DNA of 64,000 nt from Combretum micranthum (taxonomy: Eukaryota > Streptophyta > Magnoliopsida > Myrtales > Combretaceae): NCBI GenBank assembly GCA_024138025.1, contig JAMXBD010002223.1:124001-188000 (forward strand), written 5' to 3'. The translations under genes and the position numbers were made by a program. The notes under the pieces were generated by a model. The model saw nothing but the letters and a program-made list of their open reading frames with translations, did no database searches and was not told the origin of the DNA. This document shows positions 11,362 to 22,695 of this stretch, in pieces (positions within the stretch are counted from its first letter, which is position 1; each line of letters starts with the position of its first letter).

Positions 11362-11469
11362 CCAATGGCCTTGTAGCCTAATGGTATCTTCCCTGCTTTC
11401 TTATGTGAGATGTTCTAGAATTGAATCTCTCCTCTCCTATTGTAATTGGCCCAAAAAAAAAAAAAAAAA
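11362..11469 (+). mobile_element. tRNA-derived SINE with poly(A) tail
   Basis: The short unit starts ccaatggccttgtagcctaa, has an internal A-box-like block (tagcctaatgg, about 11374-11384) and a B-box-like block (agaattgaatctc, about 11417-11429), and ends in 17 A residues (11453-11469). Two RNA polymerase III boxes with tRNA-like spacing plus a 3' A tail are the structure of plant tRNA-derived SINEs. Flanking duplications were not clear. Confidence 0.65.
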
Positions 11470-12256
11470 TCGTCTTGTTTTAGTAAGTTGTTTTGCTACA
11501 CACCATTTTATTAATAACTCGAAGAAAAACTTCGTATGATTTCTCATTCTTATAAAACATACTTGTTGCTTTATTAGTATGACTCCAGCTTGAAGAGCTA
11601 AACTACTTTCAATTGGTTTCCAAAGAATTTAAATTCAATCAATCTGAAGAACATTCTATCATGTGCAGGACATGTCAAAGTAAGCATAGGTTCATGTATA
11701 TATTGAATAAGTGATTGTTTTAGTAAACCAATATAATTTTAAATCAAAAAAGGCAACCTAGATGCTAATTATTGAAAATTAAACATTAGGGTTAAAATCC
11801 TTATTCCACTTTAGCAATCAAATAGAGAATAGACTAATTTATTTGAGTTGTTTATTTTTTATTTGTATTTGTATTTGTATCTTATTTACATTTATATCCT
11901 ATCCATATCTAATCTATATTTTTAGTATATAAGTAATTAAGTCTCTTTTTTTCAATCTATTTGACAAACACTTAAACACCAAATAGATGTCAAGTAGATG
12001 AAAAACAAACAAACTAAAATGTTGTCTATCTCAATCAAGCTGATATGCAAAAAATGAAAAATATTCTCCTTTATAGTTGTGATGAATGTATATTTTACAC
12101 ATTTATCTATAATTAAATTTTACACATTCATACATGTTTTTGTTATTTTTACCATGAATAATGCTCATAGAGGGATAAATTACATGTAATCAATCGCATG
12201 AAACTAAGAAAAAGGATCAATAGTATGTTTTGAATGTGTTTTCTAGATTTTATGGC
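11470..12256. other. AT-rich intergenic stretch
   Basis: No coding or structural feature recognised, apart from a short (tttgta)n-like run near 11860-11885. It forms the left flank of the giant Tat element. Confidence 0.4.
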
Positions 12257-12910
12257 TATGTGGGTTAGGATTCGATCAAGACGATCACGTGCATGCTGAG
12301 TGATTATCGTGCTACACCTGACCTAGGGAAACAACACGTGCAAGGATGATGAAGAGAGAGTCATATAAGGAGGAGAAGTAGGTAGTGCCAACAGGCTCTA
12401 ACATACGCATGACAAGCGAGGAAGCTATAAAGCATCAACCTCACTAGGTACCACGAAAGTCATGTGCGATCCTGAGTGAGTCAAGTAATTGATTCACAAA
12501 AATGGAAATCCGACAGCACGATAGTGTTTGTCCAAGATTTCACTTGTCCAAATGAGTTAAAGACTAGTAGTATTTATAGAGATCTAATTGTCGATGTTGT
12601 TCGTCAAATAAAACAGACAACCAATAGCTAAGATGAGTCATTCTCATTGTGGATATGAATGTGGGCTCCCCTATGGACTTAGGCTCATTAAGGCCTTCAT
12701 TTGCAATGTATGTGTGAGCCAATTTGAGAAAGGTTGGAATTAGACAAGCCAATTTCAACGAATCCTACTCTAAGCTTAACATGTCAATTCTTCCATGATC
12801 ATCTAAATTAAGCCAAGCTTAACTCTTTGAGCCCTGTTACATTAGCCATAGAGTTAAACCCAAGTAAAAATTAGGCTCAAAACCTTTATAATCTAATCCA
12901 TACATCTACA
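12257..12910 (-). mobile_element. 3' LTR of the Tat element
   Basis: About 654 bp, matching 45381-46035 along its whole length (for example the shared 'gtgggttaggattc' start and 'atccatacatctaca' end). Its low-coordinate end reads ta where the partner has tg, a single transition at the terminal dinucleotide. It is preceded on the minus strand by a polypurine tract. The flanking 5-mer atggc resembles the acggc beyond the other LTR. Confidence 0.85.
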
Positions 12911-12925
12911 TTTTGGCCCCTGACG
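12911..12925 (-). promoter_or_regulatory. Polypurine tract of the Tat element
   Basis: On the minus strand, gtcaggggccaaaa immediately precedes the TGTAGATG start of the 3' LTR. Its position, purine bias and abutment to the LTR fit the plus-strand primer site for reverse transcription. Confidence 0.65.
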
Positions 12926-13439
12926 AAAGTTTTTCGAATTGTATCGATGGGATTTTAGCATTATTTTAGTCTTTGACAAATCAACGAAGCATCCATCAAC
13001 ACATGTATGCTATAACATAGCTACATTTTTGCCTAGTGCATTTTCACGATTGAGTATATTGTTTTATCAATAAGCTGTGCCACATGATCTTGGCACCATG
13101 ACTGACCTGAATGCCTTGTTATGCAAAGCCAGAGCACTCATTCTCAAAGCATGGAGGACTAAAGCAAGCCTTAACCAAGCTTCTATAGTTCAAGCTTGAG
13201 TTAATTTGATTATGGTTGAACCAAATCTAAGTCAAAATCCATCCATACTTAAATAGTTTTTGTAGATGGATTCAACTCATTTATGCCTTTAATCACAACT
13301 GATATGATATGTTGCAAGTAGCTCACATGATAAACAAATTTCCCCTTGCATCACTCTAGTTTCATAAAGAGGATTTTGATGGTTCTTGTTTGATGAAGCT
13401 TGTCAAGAACATTAAAAGAGCAACTTATATCTTAGCATT
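12926..13439. other. Tat element 3' region, no feature
   Basis: AT-rich untranslated sequence of the Tat element between the polypurine tract and the captured SWI3D fragment. No coding similarity seen on either strand. Confidence 0.5.
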
Positions 13440-13840
13440 ACATTTCAAAAAGATCTCCTTAAGTGGAGTACTACTCTTCCAAGCTCCCGCCACTTGTACC
13501 ATGGATATCACTTGGTTCCATAAGAATAAAATCTGACGTAGAGATACCAGAGCCAAACTTCCCATTAGTAAAGTATTTTGTACAAAATCAAAATCTGTTT
13601 CTTTCTGGCAGTGGTAACGTTTCCAAGAGTAATAAGCAAAACAAGAGTTGTAGTGTTTAATATGTGCATATGATTTAGTATGTACATTTGGATTAGAATG
13701 GAACTTCTTTACAATCCAATTGCGTATCTCTAAGTACATATCAGGCATTCAGCCTGGGGTTTTTCTATTGAAAAAGGAAGGTAGTGAATGCTTCTTAAGA
13801 AGGTGAGTCTTAGTCCATGAAAACCAACCTATAACTCAGA
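13440..13840 (-). pseudogene. SWI3D: Captured fragment of host SWI3D (SWIRM and ZZ domains)
   Basis: The minus strand encodes, in frames broken by several stops, WFSWTKTHLLKKHSLPSFFN followed by MPDMYLEIRNWIVKKFHSNP. This is the start of the SWIRM domain as found in plant SWI3D-type subunits of the SWI/SNF chromatin-remodelling complex. About 10 residues later comes a ZZ zinc-finger core (NSCFAYYSWKRYHCQKETDF) and then, in another frame, KFGSGISTSDFILMEPSDIH, which in SWI3D leads from ZZ to the SANT domain. The second half of SWIRM and the acidic linker are missing, so this is an internally deleted fragment. It is in the same sense as the Tat element that holds it. It is not functional; the match rests on recognition of several consecutive blocks in the right order. 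Confidence 0.82.
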
Positions 13841-13892
13841 AGTAAAGCGAATGATTCGGAGATAAGACTTTGGAATTCATTGATGTACTTAA

Positions 13893-13969
13893 AAACAAAA
13901 CAATTTCATAGGTTAGTCTTTGTTCTTCAACAGAAACAAAGCAACAATTAGAAAGTCGGCATTGGCACA
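13893..13969. repeat. Inverted copy of the 14.2-14.4 kb tandem unit
   Basis: This stretch, with 'gttagtctttgttcttcaac' and 'gaaacaaagcaacaattaga', is the reverse complement of the unit repeated at 14215-14428. It extends the inverted-repeat structure outward from arm 1. Confidence 0.8.
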
Positions 13970-14211
13970 AGCTACAATGTGAGAAAATTGTTTTTATTAG
14001 TTCATTCCCGTTAGAAAAGGGGGTTAATACCATTGTTAGAGAACTAGCCCAACAAAACAAGAAGCATTTTTAAAGCACAAGAGAGTATGGAAACAAGTTA
14101 TATGAAGTGGATGGATGTTCTTAAGGACATGAGTGTTTTCTTTTAAGAAAGAAGAATATAGTATGTTTTTCATGCCATTTGTGGATCCATCAATGGATCA
14201 ATAGCTTGTGC
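13970..14211 (+). repeat. Left arm of 242-bp inverted repeat
   Basis: The arm runs from agctacaatgtgagaaaatt to caatagcttgtgc. Its reverse complement is found at 14428-14669 with only a few differences. The two arms could pair into a hairpin of about 240 bp with a loop of about 216 bp. It lies in the 3' region of the Tat element, next to the SWI3D fragment. Confidence 0.88.
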
Positions 14212-14427
14212 CAATGCCGACTTCTAATTGTTGCTTTGTTTCTGTGAAGAACAAAGACTAATTGTTGCTTTGTTTCTGTTGAAGAACAAAGACTAACCTA
14301 TGAAATTGTTTTGTTTTTAATGCCGACTTCTAATTGTTGCTTTGTTTCTGTTGAAGAACAAAGACTAATTGTTGCTTTGTTTCTGTTGAAGAACAAAGAC
14401 TAACCTATGAAATTGTTTTGTTTTTAA
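14212..14427. repeat. Tandem duplication in the inverted-repeat loop
   Basis: Two copies of a ~107-bp unit (about 14215-14321 and 14322-14427). Each contains two sub-copies of a ~40-bp motif including taattgttgctttgtttctg and ending gaagaacaaagacta. The same motif occurs inverted at 13893-13969. Confidence 0.85.
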
Positions 14428-14669
14428 GCACAAGCTATTGATCCATTGATGGATCCACAAATGGCATGAAAAACATACTATATTCTTCTTTCTTAAGAGA
14501 AAACACTCATGTCCTTAAGAACATCCATCCACTTCATATAACTTGTTTCCATACTCTCATGTGCTTTAAAAATGCTTCTTGTTTTGTTGGGCTAGTTCTC
14601 TAACAATGGTATTAACCCCCTTTTCTAACGAGAATGAACTAATAAAAACAATTTTCTCACATTGTAGCT
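14428..14669 (-). repeat. Right arm of 242-bp inverted repeat
   Basis: Reverse complement of 13970-14211; ends ...cacattgtagct. The arms differ at a handful of positions, so the duplication is not brand new. Confidence 0.88.
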
Positions 14670-17039
14670 TGAAGGGCATTCCACTCTCTATTTCTCATTT
14701 TATGTTCATTTTGTTTTGCATGCAACAGAAACCTCTCATATCAACCTTGAGTTAGATATTTGATATAGGTACCTCAGTTTTAGCTTGGATTCCCTTTTGT
14801 TCTTAGTATGATAGGTATGGCATGGATTCCTTACTATACTCCTTTTCTTATTAAACTAGAATTGTATGTAAAATTTAGAGAAACCTCGAAATCAAAAACA
14901 TCTTTAAACCTCATGTACCTGAAAATCTCGGAATCAACAGCACCTTTAAACCTGAATTTATTTGACTAATTCCCTTCTATTTTGTGTTTCATTTGCCGGT
15001 GTGTTTGTTATCAACACATAACAAACAAATATTCTACCAAAAGTTTACAAAAGTTCATACTGCAAGTGAATGTTGTTTAAATTTGATTGGTCTTCTGTAT
15101 TGTACCAGTGGAAAACCTTCTCTTTCTCTTATTTTTGGCACCTGGTTTAATACCTTTATATGTCTCTAATTTTTTTTTTTTTTTTTTGCTAGTTCTTTGG
15201 TATTAAAATATTGCAGATTGACACCTTTTATTTTAGTTCCTTCTCATAGGTTAATTATAACATAATTCTTCATTCACTTCTTCTTTTTTCAAATTAACCC
15301 ATATAGGATGTGGCAACATTCTCCTTCATTTTTTTCTTTACCAAGCATGAATCATTCTTCTTTCTTCTCCATTTTCATCTACTAAAGCATGTTACATTTT
15401 ACTTGATACTACCATTATGTTTAGCAACTGGTTCAGACATGGATTAATCATTGTGACTTTTTCTATGTCTGGCTTGGCCTATTACTGTCTTGCTTGATAC
15501 CACCACTATGTTTTCTATTATTGTTTGCCCCGTCTTCGTTACTTCGGTTTCAATTGGTATATGTGTTCCCATCTCCATTTTATTCATTCTTCTTTAGGTG
15601 TTCAAATGTATGACATTCTTGATAATGTACATGGCAGAATGAGGATATAGCACACAGTGTAGGAGCTTTTAGTTGGTCTAAGTGAGATTTTGTTAGTGTG
15701 GGTGCTTCATTGTTATGGCTTGAACAGTCTATGGAGTCCTTATTCACCAGCTTCGATAGCCTAGCATTCATTTCCAACCATGGCGACAGCTTCTATTTTT
15801 GAGACGTAGCTACTTCGTTGATTCTTTCTCCAGTTCGGCTTAATAATTGGAAGGTAATGCACTTCATGCTTATTATATTCATCATGTCGTGTTCAGTTTA
15901 GGAAGCTTGCTCTGTGTTGTTCATTATATTCATTCGACATGTGATGCCTTGTCATGTTGATGGATTTAGGATAAGAATATATGATTTTTCATAAACTTAA
16001 GCAAAATAACAAAAATCTTCAATTTAGGAGCTTGAACAAGTGTGGTTATAAGAGAACCTATAGAGAAAAGCTTTGTGGTAACAGAAGTTCAATTTTTTTG
16101 ATGATATGTATTTAGATCATGCTGTTTTGGGTTGCATGACGTGAATTGCTGCATGTGCCTGGTTCCCTTGTTCATTTTGCAAATCCCAAAGCCCATCTCT
16201 TCTATAGTTTTATTTCATTATTCAAATAAAAGTATCTTCATAATAATTTTTAGAACACCAATGATTTGTGGTATATCAGAGCGTGTCATGTTTAAAATTT
16301 CCGTCTTAATGTCGTTCCTCTTATTGCATTATCTTATATCATTTCTGGCTCAGTTTTGTTTGTGTAACATGTTTTCTTCATTCCTTTTCTATTTTGATTT
16401 TTTTTAACACTAAAATTCTTGTATCTCCTTTGTTGACACAATGCATTCTACCTCTCGATTCATAACACATTTGCCACAAATAACAATCAACAATGAGCTC
16501 CAAGTTCTTTTATTTCCTCATTTTGTGCAGAACCATAGCTAATGCATGCTTTACATTTGATTTCAAAGATAGGCTTATGAATCCCATCCTTTTTTTTATT
16601 TTTCACACCGATGTCTACTGTTGCAGCTTTTAATTTTGTTAGCATTTCACAATGATAGCTAAAAGTCATGAGTAGTGTAATCCGATTTGTGCATCCTTAT
16701 GTGAGTTGCTTTTCTTTCTTGATTGTTTTCATTCTATGTCTATGATAGTTGAGCCGATTGCCCTTATCACCAATTGGCTATTAAAGTAATTGAAACTAGT
16801 AGCACATATGTTGAAAACCAAAGTGTTCTTGCACGTTGTAAGAAGGTTGAGTATGAGAGAAGAGTGGATTGATATAACCCTCTAGAACCTGACCCTAAGA
16901 GCTCTTTGATCAGCATTCTCTGAGAACCCCTAAGGTTGGAACCATTTCGAAAGCATTGGAGGACTTGAACTATCTGTATGTGCTCTTTTTAGCTACTGTC
17001 GGGTGTGTTAGAGTCTTAGTTTTGTCCCCTTGCTACTGT
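14670..17039. other. Tat element 3' region, no assigned feature
   Basis: About 2.4 kb with scattered short ORFs on both strands, none with a recognised domain. Moderately T-rich, with a T tract near 15170-15187. It may contain decayed captured sequence or introns of an antisense transcript, but nothing in it can be named. Confidence 0.4.
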
Positions 17040-18380
17040 AATTTCAGTTCGTTGCAAAAACTTGCAATAAAAATGATATTGATGCATTTCTAATCTCTCA
17101 AAACCTAAAACATAAAAGTTGTAAATCTCTCTCCCATCTTTCTATAGCATTCTTAAATCATCTCAATAGGAGCTTAGATGAGAGAAATATCCGTAATTTA
17201 TCAAACTCCATCAAATCTATGAATTAGAACATCTCACTACATATTCGATAACTTCACAACTAATTCTGTATCAATACATTGTGAATTCACTAAAACTCAA
17301 AAAAAAAAAGAAAAAGTTTATATCTTCTTCTTATGTTTCCAAATAATTTTGAATCACGTTAAAAAGAGCTCAGATGAGAAAACTATCCACATTTCACCAA
17401 AGTTTATCAATTCTGCAAAAATAAGCACCATCACTGCACATGCAGCCACTTTACGATAAAAAAGGACTTTCTACATTTAGAATCTCTTAAAACTCAAAAT
17501 AAAAGATTTGTAGATCTTTTTCTTATCTTTCCATAAGATCTTGAATCACATCAAAAGGAGCTTGTATGAGGGAAATATTCACATTTTACCAATATCTGTC
17601 AAATCTTTATAAATTAGGTACTCTTGCTGTCATCCAGCAATTTCACAATGAAATCTATATTGATATACTTTGAATTCACCAAAATTCAAAACATAAAATT
17701 TGTATATCTTTATCTGCTCTTTCCATATAATTTTGAATCATCTTACTAAAACATCGGATGAGAAAATTGTGCATAATTTACGAAACTATGTCAAATCTGA
17801 ACATATTACAGTATAATCTTATAGATGTAGCAATTTCACGATGAATTATGTACAGATACACTCCAAATTCGCAAAAACTCAAAAAAAATCAAGTTTTTAT
17901 ATTCTCTTTCATATTTTCATATAATTTTTAATCGCCTCAAACGGAGCTCATATAAGATAGATGTGCATAATTTACGAAACAGTGTCAGATCTAAACATAT
18001 CAGAGTATAACCTTGTAGATGTAGCAACTTCACAATGAATTTTATATTAATACACTCGAAATTCACTAAAACTTAAAACATAAAAGATTTAGATCTCCCT
18101 CTCTTTTTTCCATAGAATTTTGAATCACCTTAATCTAATTTTGTATGAGGGAGATGTGAGCAATTTACGAAATTGTACCAGATTTAAACATATCAAAACA
18201 TAATTCTACAGATGAAGCTACTTCACATTAAATTCTGTATTGATGCACTCCAAACTCACTAAAACTCAAAATATAAAATTTTTAGATCTCCTTCTTATCT
18301 TTCTATAGAATTTAGAATAGTATCAATCCGATTTCGTATGAGGAAGATGCGCAAAATTTACAAAACAATGCTAGAGCTAT
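17040..18380. repeat. Tandem array of ~193-bp units (about 7 copies)
   Basis: A diverged unit recurs with anchors of the form 'gaattcactaaaactcaaaa' at about 17089, 17281, 17479, 17671, 17864, 18056 and 18250, giving spacings of 192-198 bp. Each unit also carries a 'ttttgaatca' box, an 'agatgag' box and a 'caacttcaca'-like box in the same order. The copies are clearly diverged from one another. The array sits between the Tat integrase gene and its 3' LTR, a position where tandem arrays are known to arise in this lineage. Confidence 0.85.
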
Positions 18381-19930
18381 CCTATTTCCTTCTCCAGTAC
18401 ATGAATAATTTCTTGATATCTCATCTAGCTTGTCATAAAGCTCTCTAAAGTGAGCTTTAGAAATATCTCAAATAAAAATGATAACTAAAGGAGTTCTAAG
18501 AGTTTCGTTTCCTTGTATAATGTATAATTGTAGTTGTGGCCATACTGTGATGCTCATGTTTGCTTTTACATGTTTCTATATGTTGTAGTATAGATTGCCT
18601 TTGCATTGTTTTCATGTGATGCTTCCCATGTGCTAATTATCTTTTCCTTAGGTCTTTGTGATGATATTGCAGCAGTTAGTTTCTCCTTTATTTGGCCTTG
18701 TCTTGGTTTTCTTCATTCTTCTTCTTCTTCCTTTTTTTTTTCGAAGCTTGCTTGAGATAGTCACTTGTGTTTACATCCTTATGTTACTCTCATATATCTT
18801 CTTGATGATGAGTGAATATCACCTATGAAGTCTTGTTAGCTTTGTGATTTATTCCTGACTTGAGTACTATGTGTTGATAATTCTTTTGGAATATTTCTTG
18901 TATTCATTAATGACTTGACACTTGCCCCTCCATGCATTGCCTAAGGAAATGTGTTGCTAAAAATCTTATCACATCTATATGTATAGACTCTTCAAAGGTG
19001 AGCAGAGCATTGTAATCTATATACTACACTAATACATTTTCCTTTGTCATTCTCAAGTTTATCAGTATTTTCACATCTACTCCTGCCTCTTGTAAATATT
19101 TTTATATAGCATACTAGTGATTTCATCACCTATTTTGCTTTATGCAACTACCTCATCTTTAATTTTTTTGCAATGTAAGCATTGAGATTGAAGCGTTGAA
19201 TCTTCATTACGTATCTTCATGACTTCATTTTGCAAGTATGATTTTCTTGTTGTATGAACTCATATTAGTGTCAAGAATACTCAACTTCAACATTTCTGTC
19301 TATCATGTGTTATATTCATTCATCTAATGACTACGATACCTCATGATTTTTAAGACAAAGCTCTTTGTCGTTCGTGTTTCGATCGCATAAATGGTAATCT
19401 TGAGATCACACACTATATGATGACATTCGTAATCGTCTACGTCCCAAACCTCATGTGATAATCTTGGAATCGCATATTGTGTTTGTGTTCCATTCCCCAT
19501 ATGATGACCTTGGTACAACATTACCATGAGAGAGGCTCTCCTTAGTTGTCTGTGTCTCACTTGCCCATGTGATGATCTTAGAACCGCACCATTGTAAGAG
19601 GAGCCTCTTTCTCAACTTGTGCTCCCAATCATTAGGTGAATGAATATGATACTCTACTAGCTGATACACTTGTTGTATATGTCTCATGCTGTTGATTCAA
19701 GTTCACAAGTAGCATCTCTTTTGATATTGTATGTGCTTATGACTCCATCATGTAGGTGTACATATAACAGATATCTTGAGAATGACGAAGGAAAATAGAA
19801 AGGGTTAATCTTGTAGTGGTAACCATATAGACAAAAGTAATGAAATATTGATAAATTTAGGTCATGTGCGAAAAGGTCCCTTGCCATGTAGTAAATGACT
19901 TGATGCTACAATTCGAAATGATTTTTTCTT
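18381..19930. other. Tat element 3' region with weak short repeats
   Basis: No gene recognised. Between about 19385 and 19590 a short motif like 'atgatgatcttggaatcgca' recurs three or four times at irregular spacing (about 44-70 bp). This produces overlapping minus-strand shadow ORFs of similar composition. No function inferred. Confidence 0.4.
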
Positions 19931-20541
19931 AGAGATGTTAAAAAGAAGGGATCTATGTATGCATCCTCCCAAAGATGGTGAGTTTCATTTCATTCAACTA
20001 GAGCCCCGAGTAAATGATAGGAAGAACATAGATGAGAATTACATATTACATTTCAGAAATGAAAGAAAGGAGCTTCCTCTTTCAAAGACAGTATTCAGTC
20101 ACCCAAATAGATATTGCAAGGGTAGCAATCATGGGTATATCACATTGAAAAAAATTTCCATTATAGGTCTCGTTTAGAAAGTGCAGGAATTAATTTTTTT
20201 ATATGAATCTCTTCTAAAATGGTAATCTAATCTCAAAGTATTGAAACATGGCGAGCTTTATTGGCACGTTGGAGTACGTATACACATACTTTTGTGACAT
20301 CATGGGTTGAGATTACTCCAATTTTAGAAGATATGTGCACACTGTTGAGTTTTCCTAGTTCTGGGTCGATTGATATCATCATAGCTGAGATCTTAGAGGA
20401 GGAAGAGGGATTGATAGAAGTATTAGAAGCTAATAGACAAGAAGTGAGAGACAATCATAGACAAGCATCATTTTGTGCATGGATAAGACATTTCTTTGAG
20501 CATGAAAGGACTCGATTTAAAGGCCTTCGGTATGGATGCAA

Positions 20542-20628
20542 GTAAGTGTGCATTCATTGCTTTGTTTATTTATCCTTAATTGTCACTATTTCAATCTGAC
20601 TTTACTTATAAATTGTAATTCATTTCAG
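20542..20628 (+). other. Spliceosomal intron in the PMD remnant
   Basis: Donor GTAAGT at 20542 and acceptor ttcag ending at 20628. Removing 87 bp joins the two PMD coding blocks in one frame across a split lysine codon. The intron is T-rich, as plant introns are. Confidence 0.75.
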
Positions 20629-21657
20629 GCATGAATTAGAATTTTTTATTACTTGTTGGTTATATATGTATGTGTTTCCTGGCGAGCCAGGGAAAGATAT
20701 TAGCCCTCGATTTTTTCACTTGGCAATTTGTTTTGCTAATGGAGAACGAGTTGCCTGAGCGCCTTTTTATTTAGGGTCTTTATATCAACGCTTGGATCTT
20801 TACAGTGAAACTTCGATTCGATCAAAGGGGTGTATATCATTGTATCAAATGTAGACTTGAGATTCTTGCACTTGTTTTTCAATGAACATTATTAAAGTTT
20901 ATCCAGATGTACTTGTTACAAAACCTGATCCTTCTAAACCTCGAGCAGGCTTAGGTTGATAGAAAGCCTTTGGGTTCGTTATTTGATATTATAGATGATG
21001 CTTGTGAGGTTGACTTTCATGCTTATACAAAGGAATTGGAGGGTTATGAGTGGTGCACAACGTATTATCCTTTGGGTTCCAAGACTTTAGTGAATCTGAT
21101 GGAATGTGGCGAGCAACTTTCTAATGCTGAAGTAGGAAATGTTCTTTAGTGTACACCTTGAGGCTTACCTACACTTCATGATTGGTGTGACTCTTCTACA
21201 GAGTTCTTGGAGTATAGGTTGATGTTGTACTCACCTCATCGAGTTGTATGATAGTTTGGATTTGATCTAGGTGTGCCTTCTATCATAGCCATTGACATAG
21301 ATTTTAATAGATGTTGTGAGGCAATTAATCCTGAGAAACGCCATGAGTTTTATTGTACTTTTAGATAGATGTTTTTTCCATCTATCAATAGCTTTAATGT
21401 TGCATCGAGCAGATGGCTAACATATTGGACAGGGTATCTTGAAGCATTTAAGAAATATACTTCTTCAACTATAGATGACAGTTTTCTAGAGTCGGTCATC
21501 TATAGGTATGAGTTCCAATTTTAGCTTCCAAAAGATGACAAGAACAATATTCCAGCAAAAGCAACGATTGAGCAAGCTATGCCTCCTGCATCAGTCATCA
21601 GTCAAATCAAGCATCCTTGCATTTGTGAGGTATTAAATCTTGTTATTTAAGTTGTCT

Positions 21658-21681
21658 ATATATATATATATATATATATAT
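21658..21681. repeat. (TA)n microsatellite
   Basis: A TA dinucleotide run inside the PMD remnant, probably within an intron: a gtatt-like donor precedes it and a 'ttatttgtag' acceptor-like end follows near 21725. Confidence 0.85.
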
Positions 21682-22695
21682 CATGAAGTCAACTATAACC
21701 TTTTTTCACCATTATTTATTTGTAGGATACAACTTTGAAAGGTACATCTTCAGCTCCGATGGAACAACCATCTAAGAGCAAGCACAGTAGTAGTCATGAT
21801 ATTTTTACTCAAACCAGGGACAATTCTACAGCAAGGTCTACCCCCGCAATTACATGACCTTTTCTTAGTCGATATGGTCAAGGAAAAGTGTTACAAAACA
21901 AGGATCACGTGGTGACTACTACTGATACAACCGATAAGGAAGATGATAGTGAGGAGGTTGACTATGAATTGTCCCCTATTAATGATGTTAGCATTGAGTG
22001 TAGCCCTTCAATAGATGATTTAGAGATTTTTGAAGGCCCTTTTGCGAATTAGGAAGACCTCTGTCTTGATAGAATAATATTCAAGATGGTCAAGAGCCTA
22101 GAAACATGGAAGATGGTTATCCTTAGGCTCATGATAGCTCATTGGTAGACCCTTCACCTCATAACATCATAGTTCATGGCATTACTCCCATTGCTACTTC
22201 AATTTCTAATGCACTGCCACCCCTAGTTAATGGTGAACCACAACAAAGAAGAATATACAAGTCTATTGGAGTTGCGACTCACTTAGATGATACAACTTCA
22301 TTTCATGATTATATTGTGCCATCTCACTTAGTGGAGCCTTACAAAGTCTTGCTGCCATAGATGGGGAATTTTGGGTTGGCTCTTCTTTGCCAGGGACAGA
22401 CTTGGCAAATGCAATGATGAAAACGCTTGGTGAAGCTATGTTATTGATGGAGAGGTCTTGGAATTCTTTGTCTAATGTTGAATTAGAGTAACTTATCCAA
22501 TGTGTTGAGGGGGCCTATTTGCTACAATTCAAGGTTGATAGCTTATGGCCAATTGCTGCCAAGGTTAAGAGGTGTCTAAATTCTCATGAAGCAAAGACCA
22601 GTCATGGCAAATTAATGATAAAGATGCAAGAACTTTGCCAAGAGGCCGAGGCAGCAAAGGCTGAGATGGAGACATGCTTGAAGATGAAGACTTAG

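Larger units (their letters stand above)
19935..22695 (+). pseudogene. Plant mobile domain (PMD) gene remnant, antisense in the Tat element
   Basis: The core open stretch (about 20246-20541) reads THTFVTSWVEITPILEDMCT. This is the conserved start of the plant mobile domain found in MAIN/MAIL-type proteins and in transposon-borne proteins. A GT-AG intron of 87 bp (20542-20628) joins it in frame to HELEFFITCWLYMYVFPGEP and FFHLAICFANGERVA. After one TGA come FYLGSLYQRLDLY and, further on, EYRLMLYSPHRVV with FGFDLGVPSII, matching the C-terminal half of PMD. The tail ends in a Glu/Lys/Ala-rich helix (about 22560-22690). Several stops make it a pseudogene. The 19935-20177 stretch may be its N-terminal exon, but I do not recognise it. 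It is transcribed opposite to the surrounding gypsy element. Confidence 0.78.

Noticed and set aside
11371..11430. Possible functional tRNA gene
   Set aside because: Only degenerate A and B boxes and no cloverleaf; the poly(A) tail identifies it as a SINE.
12252..12256. Interpreting 12257-12910 as an independent solo LTR
   Set aside because: A solo LTR should have the same 5-mer on both its sides (atggc versus ttttg here). Instead atggc matches acggc beyond the distant 5' LTR, and a polypurine tract abuts its inner end.
13440..13840. A functional SWI3D gene
   Set aside because: Half of SWIRM and all of SANT onward are missing, and several stops and frame changes occur.
19324..19687. Two overlapping minus-strand 78-codon ORFs of similar composition
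   Set aside because: They arise from a weak, irregular short repeat and show no domain or conserved frame.
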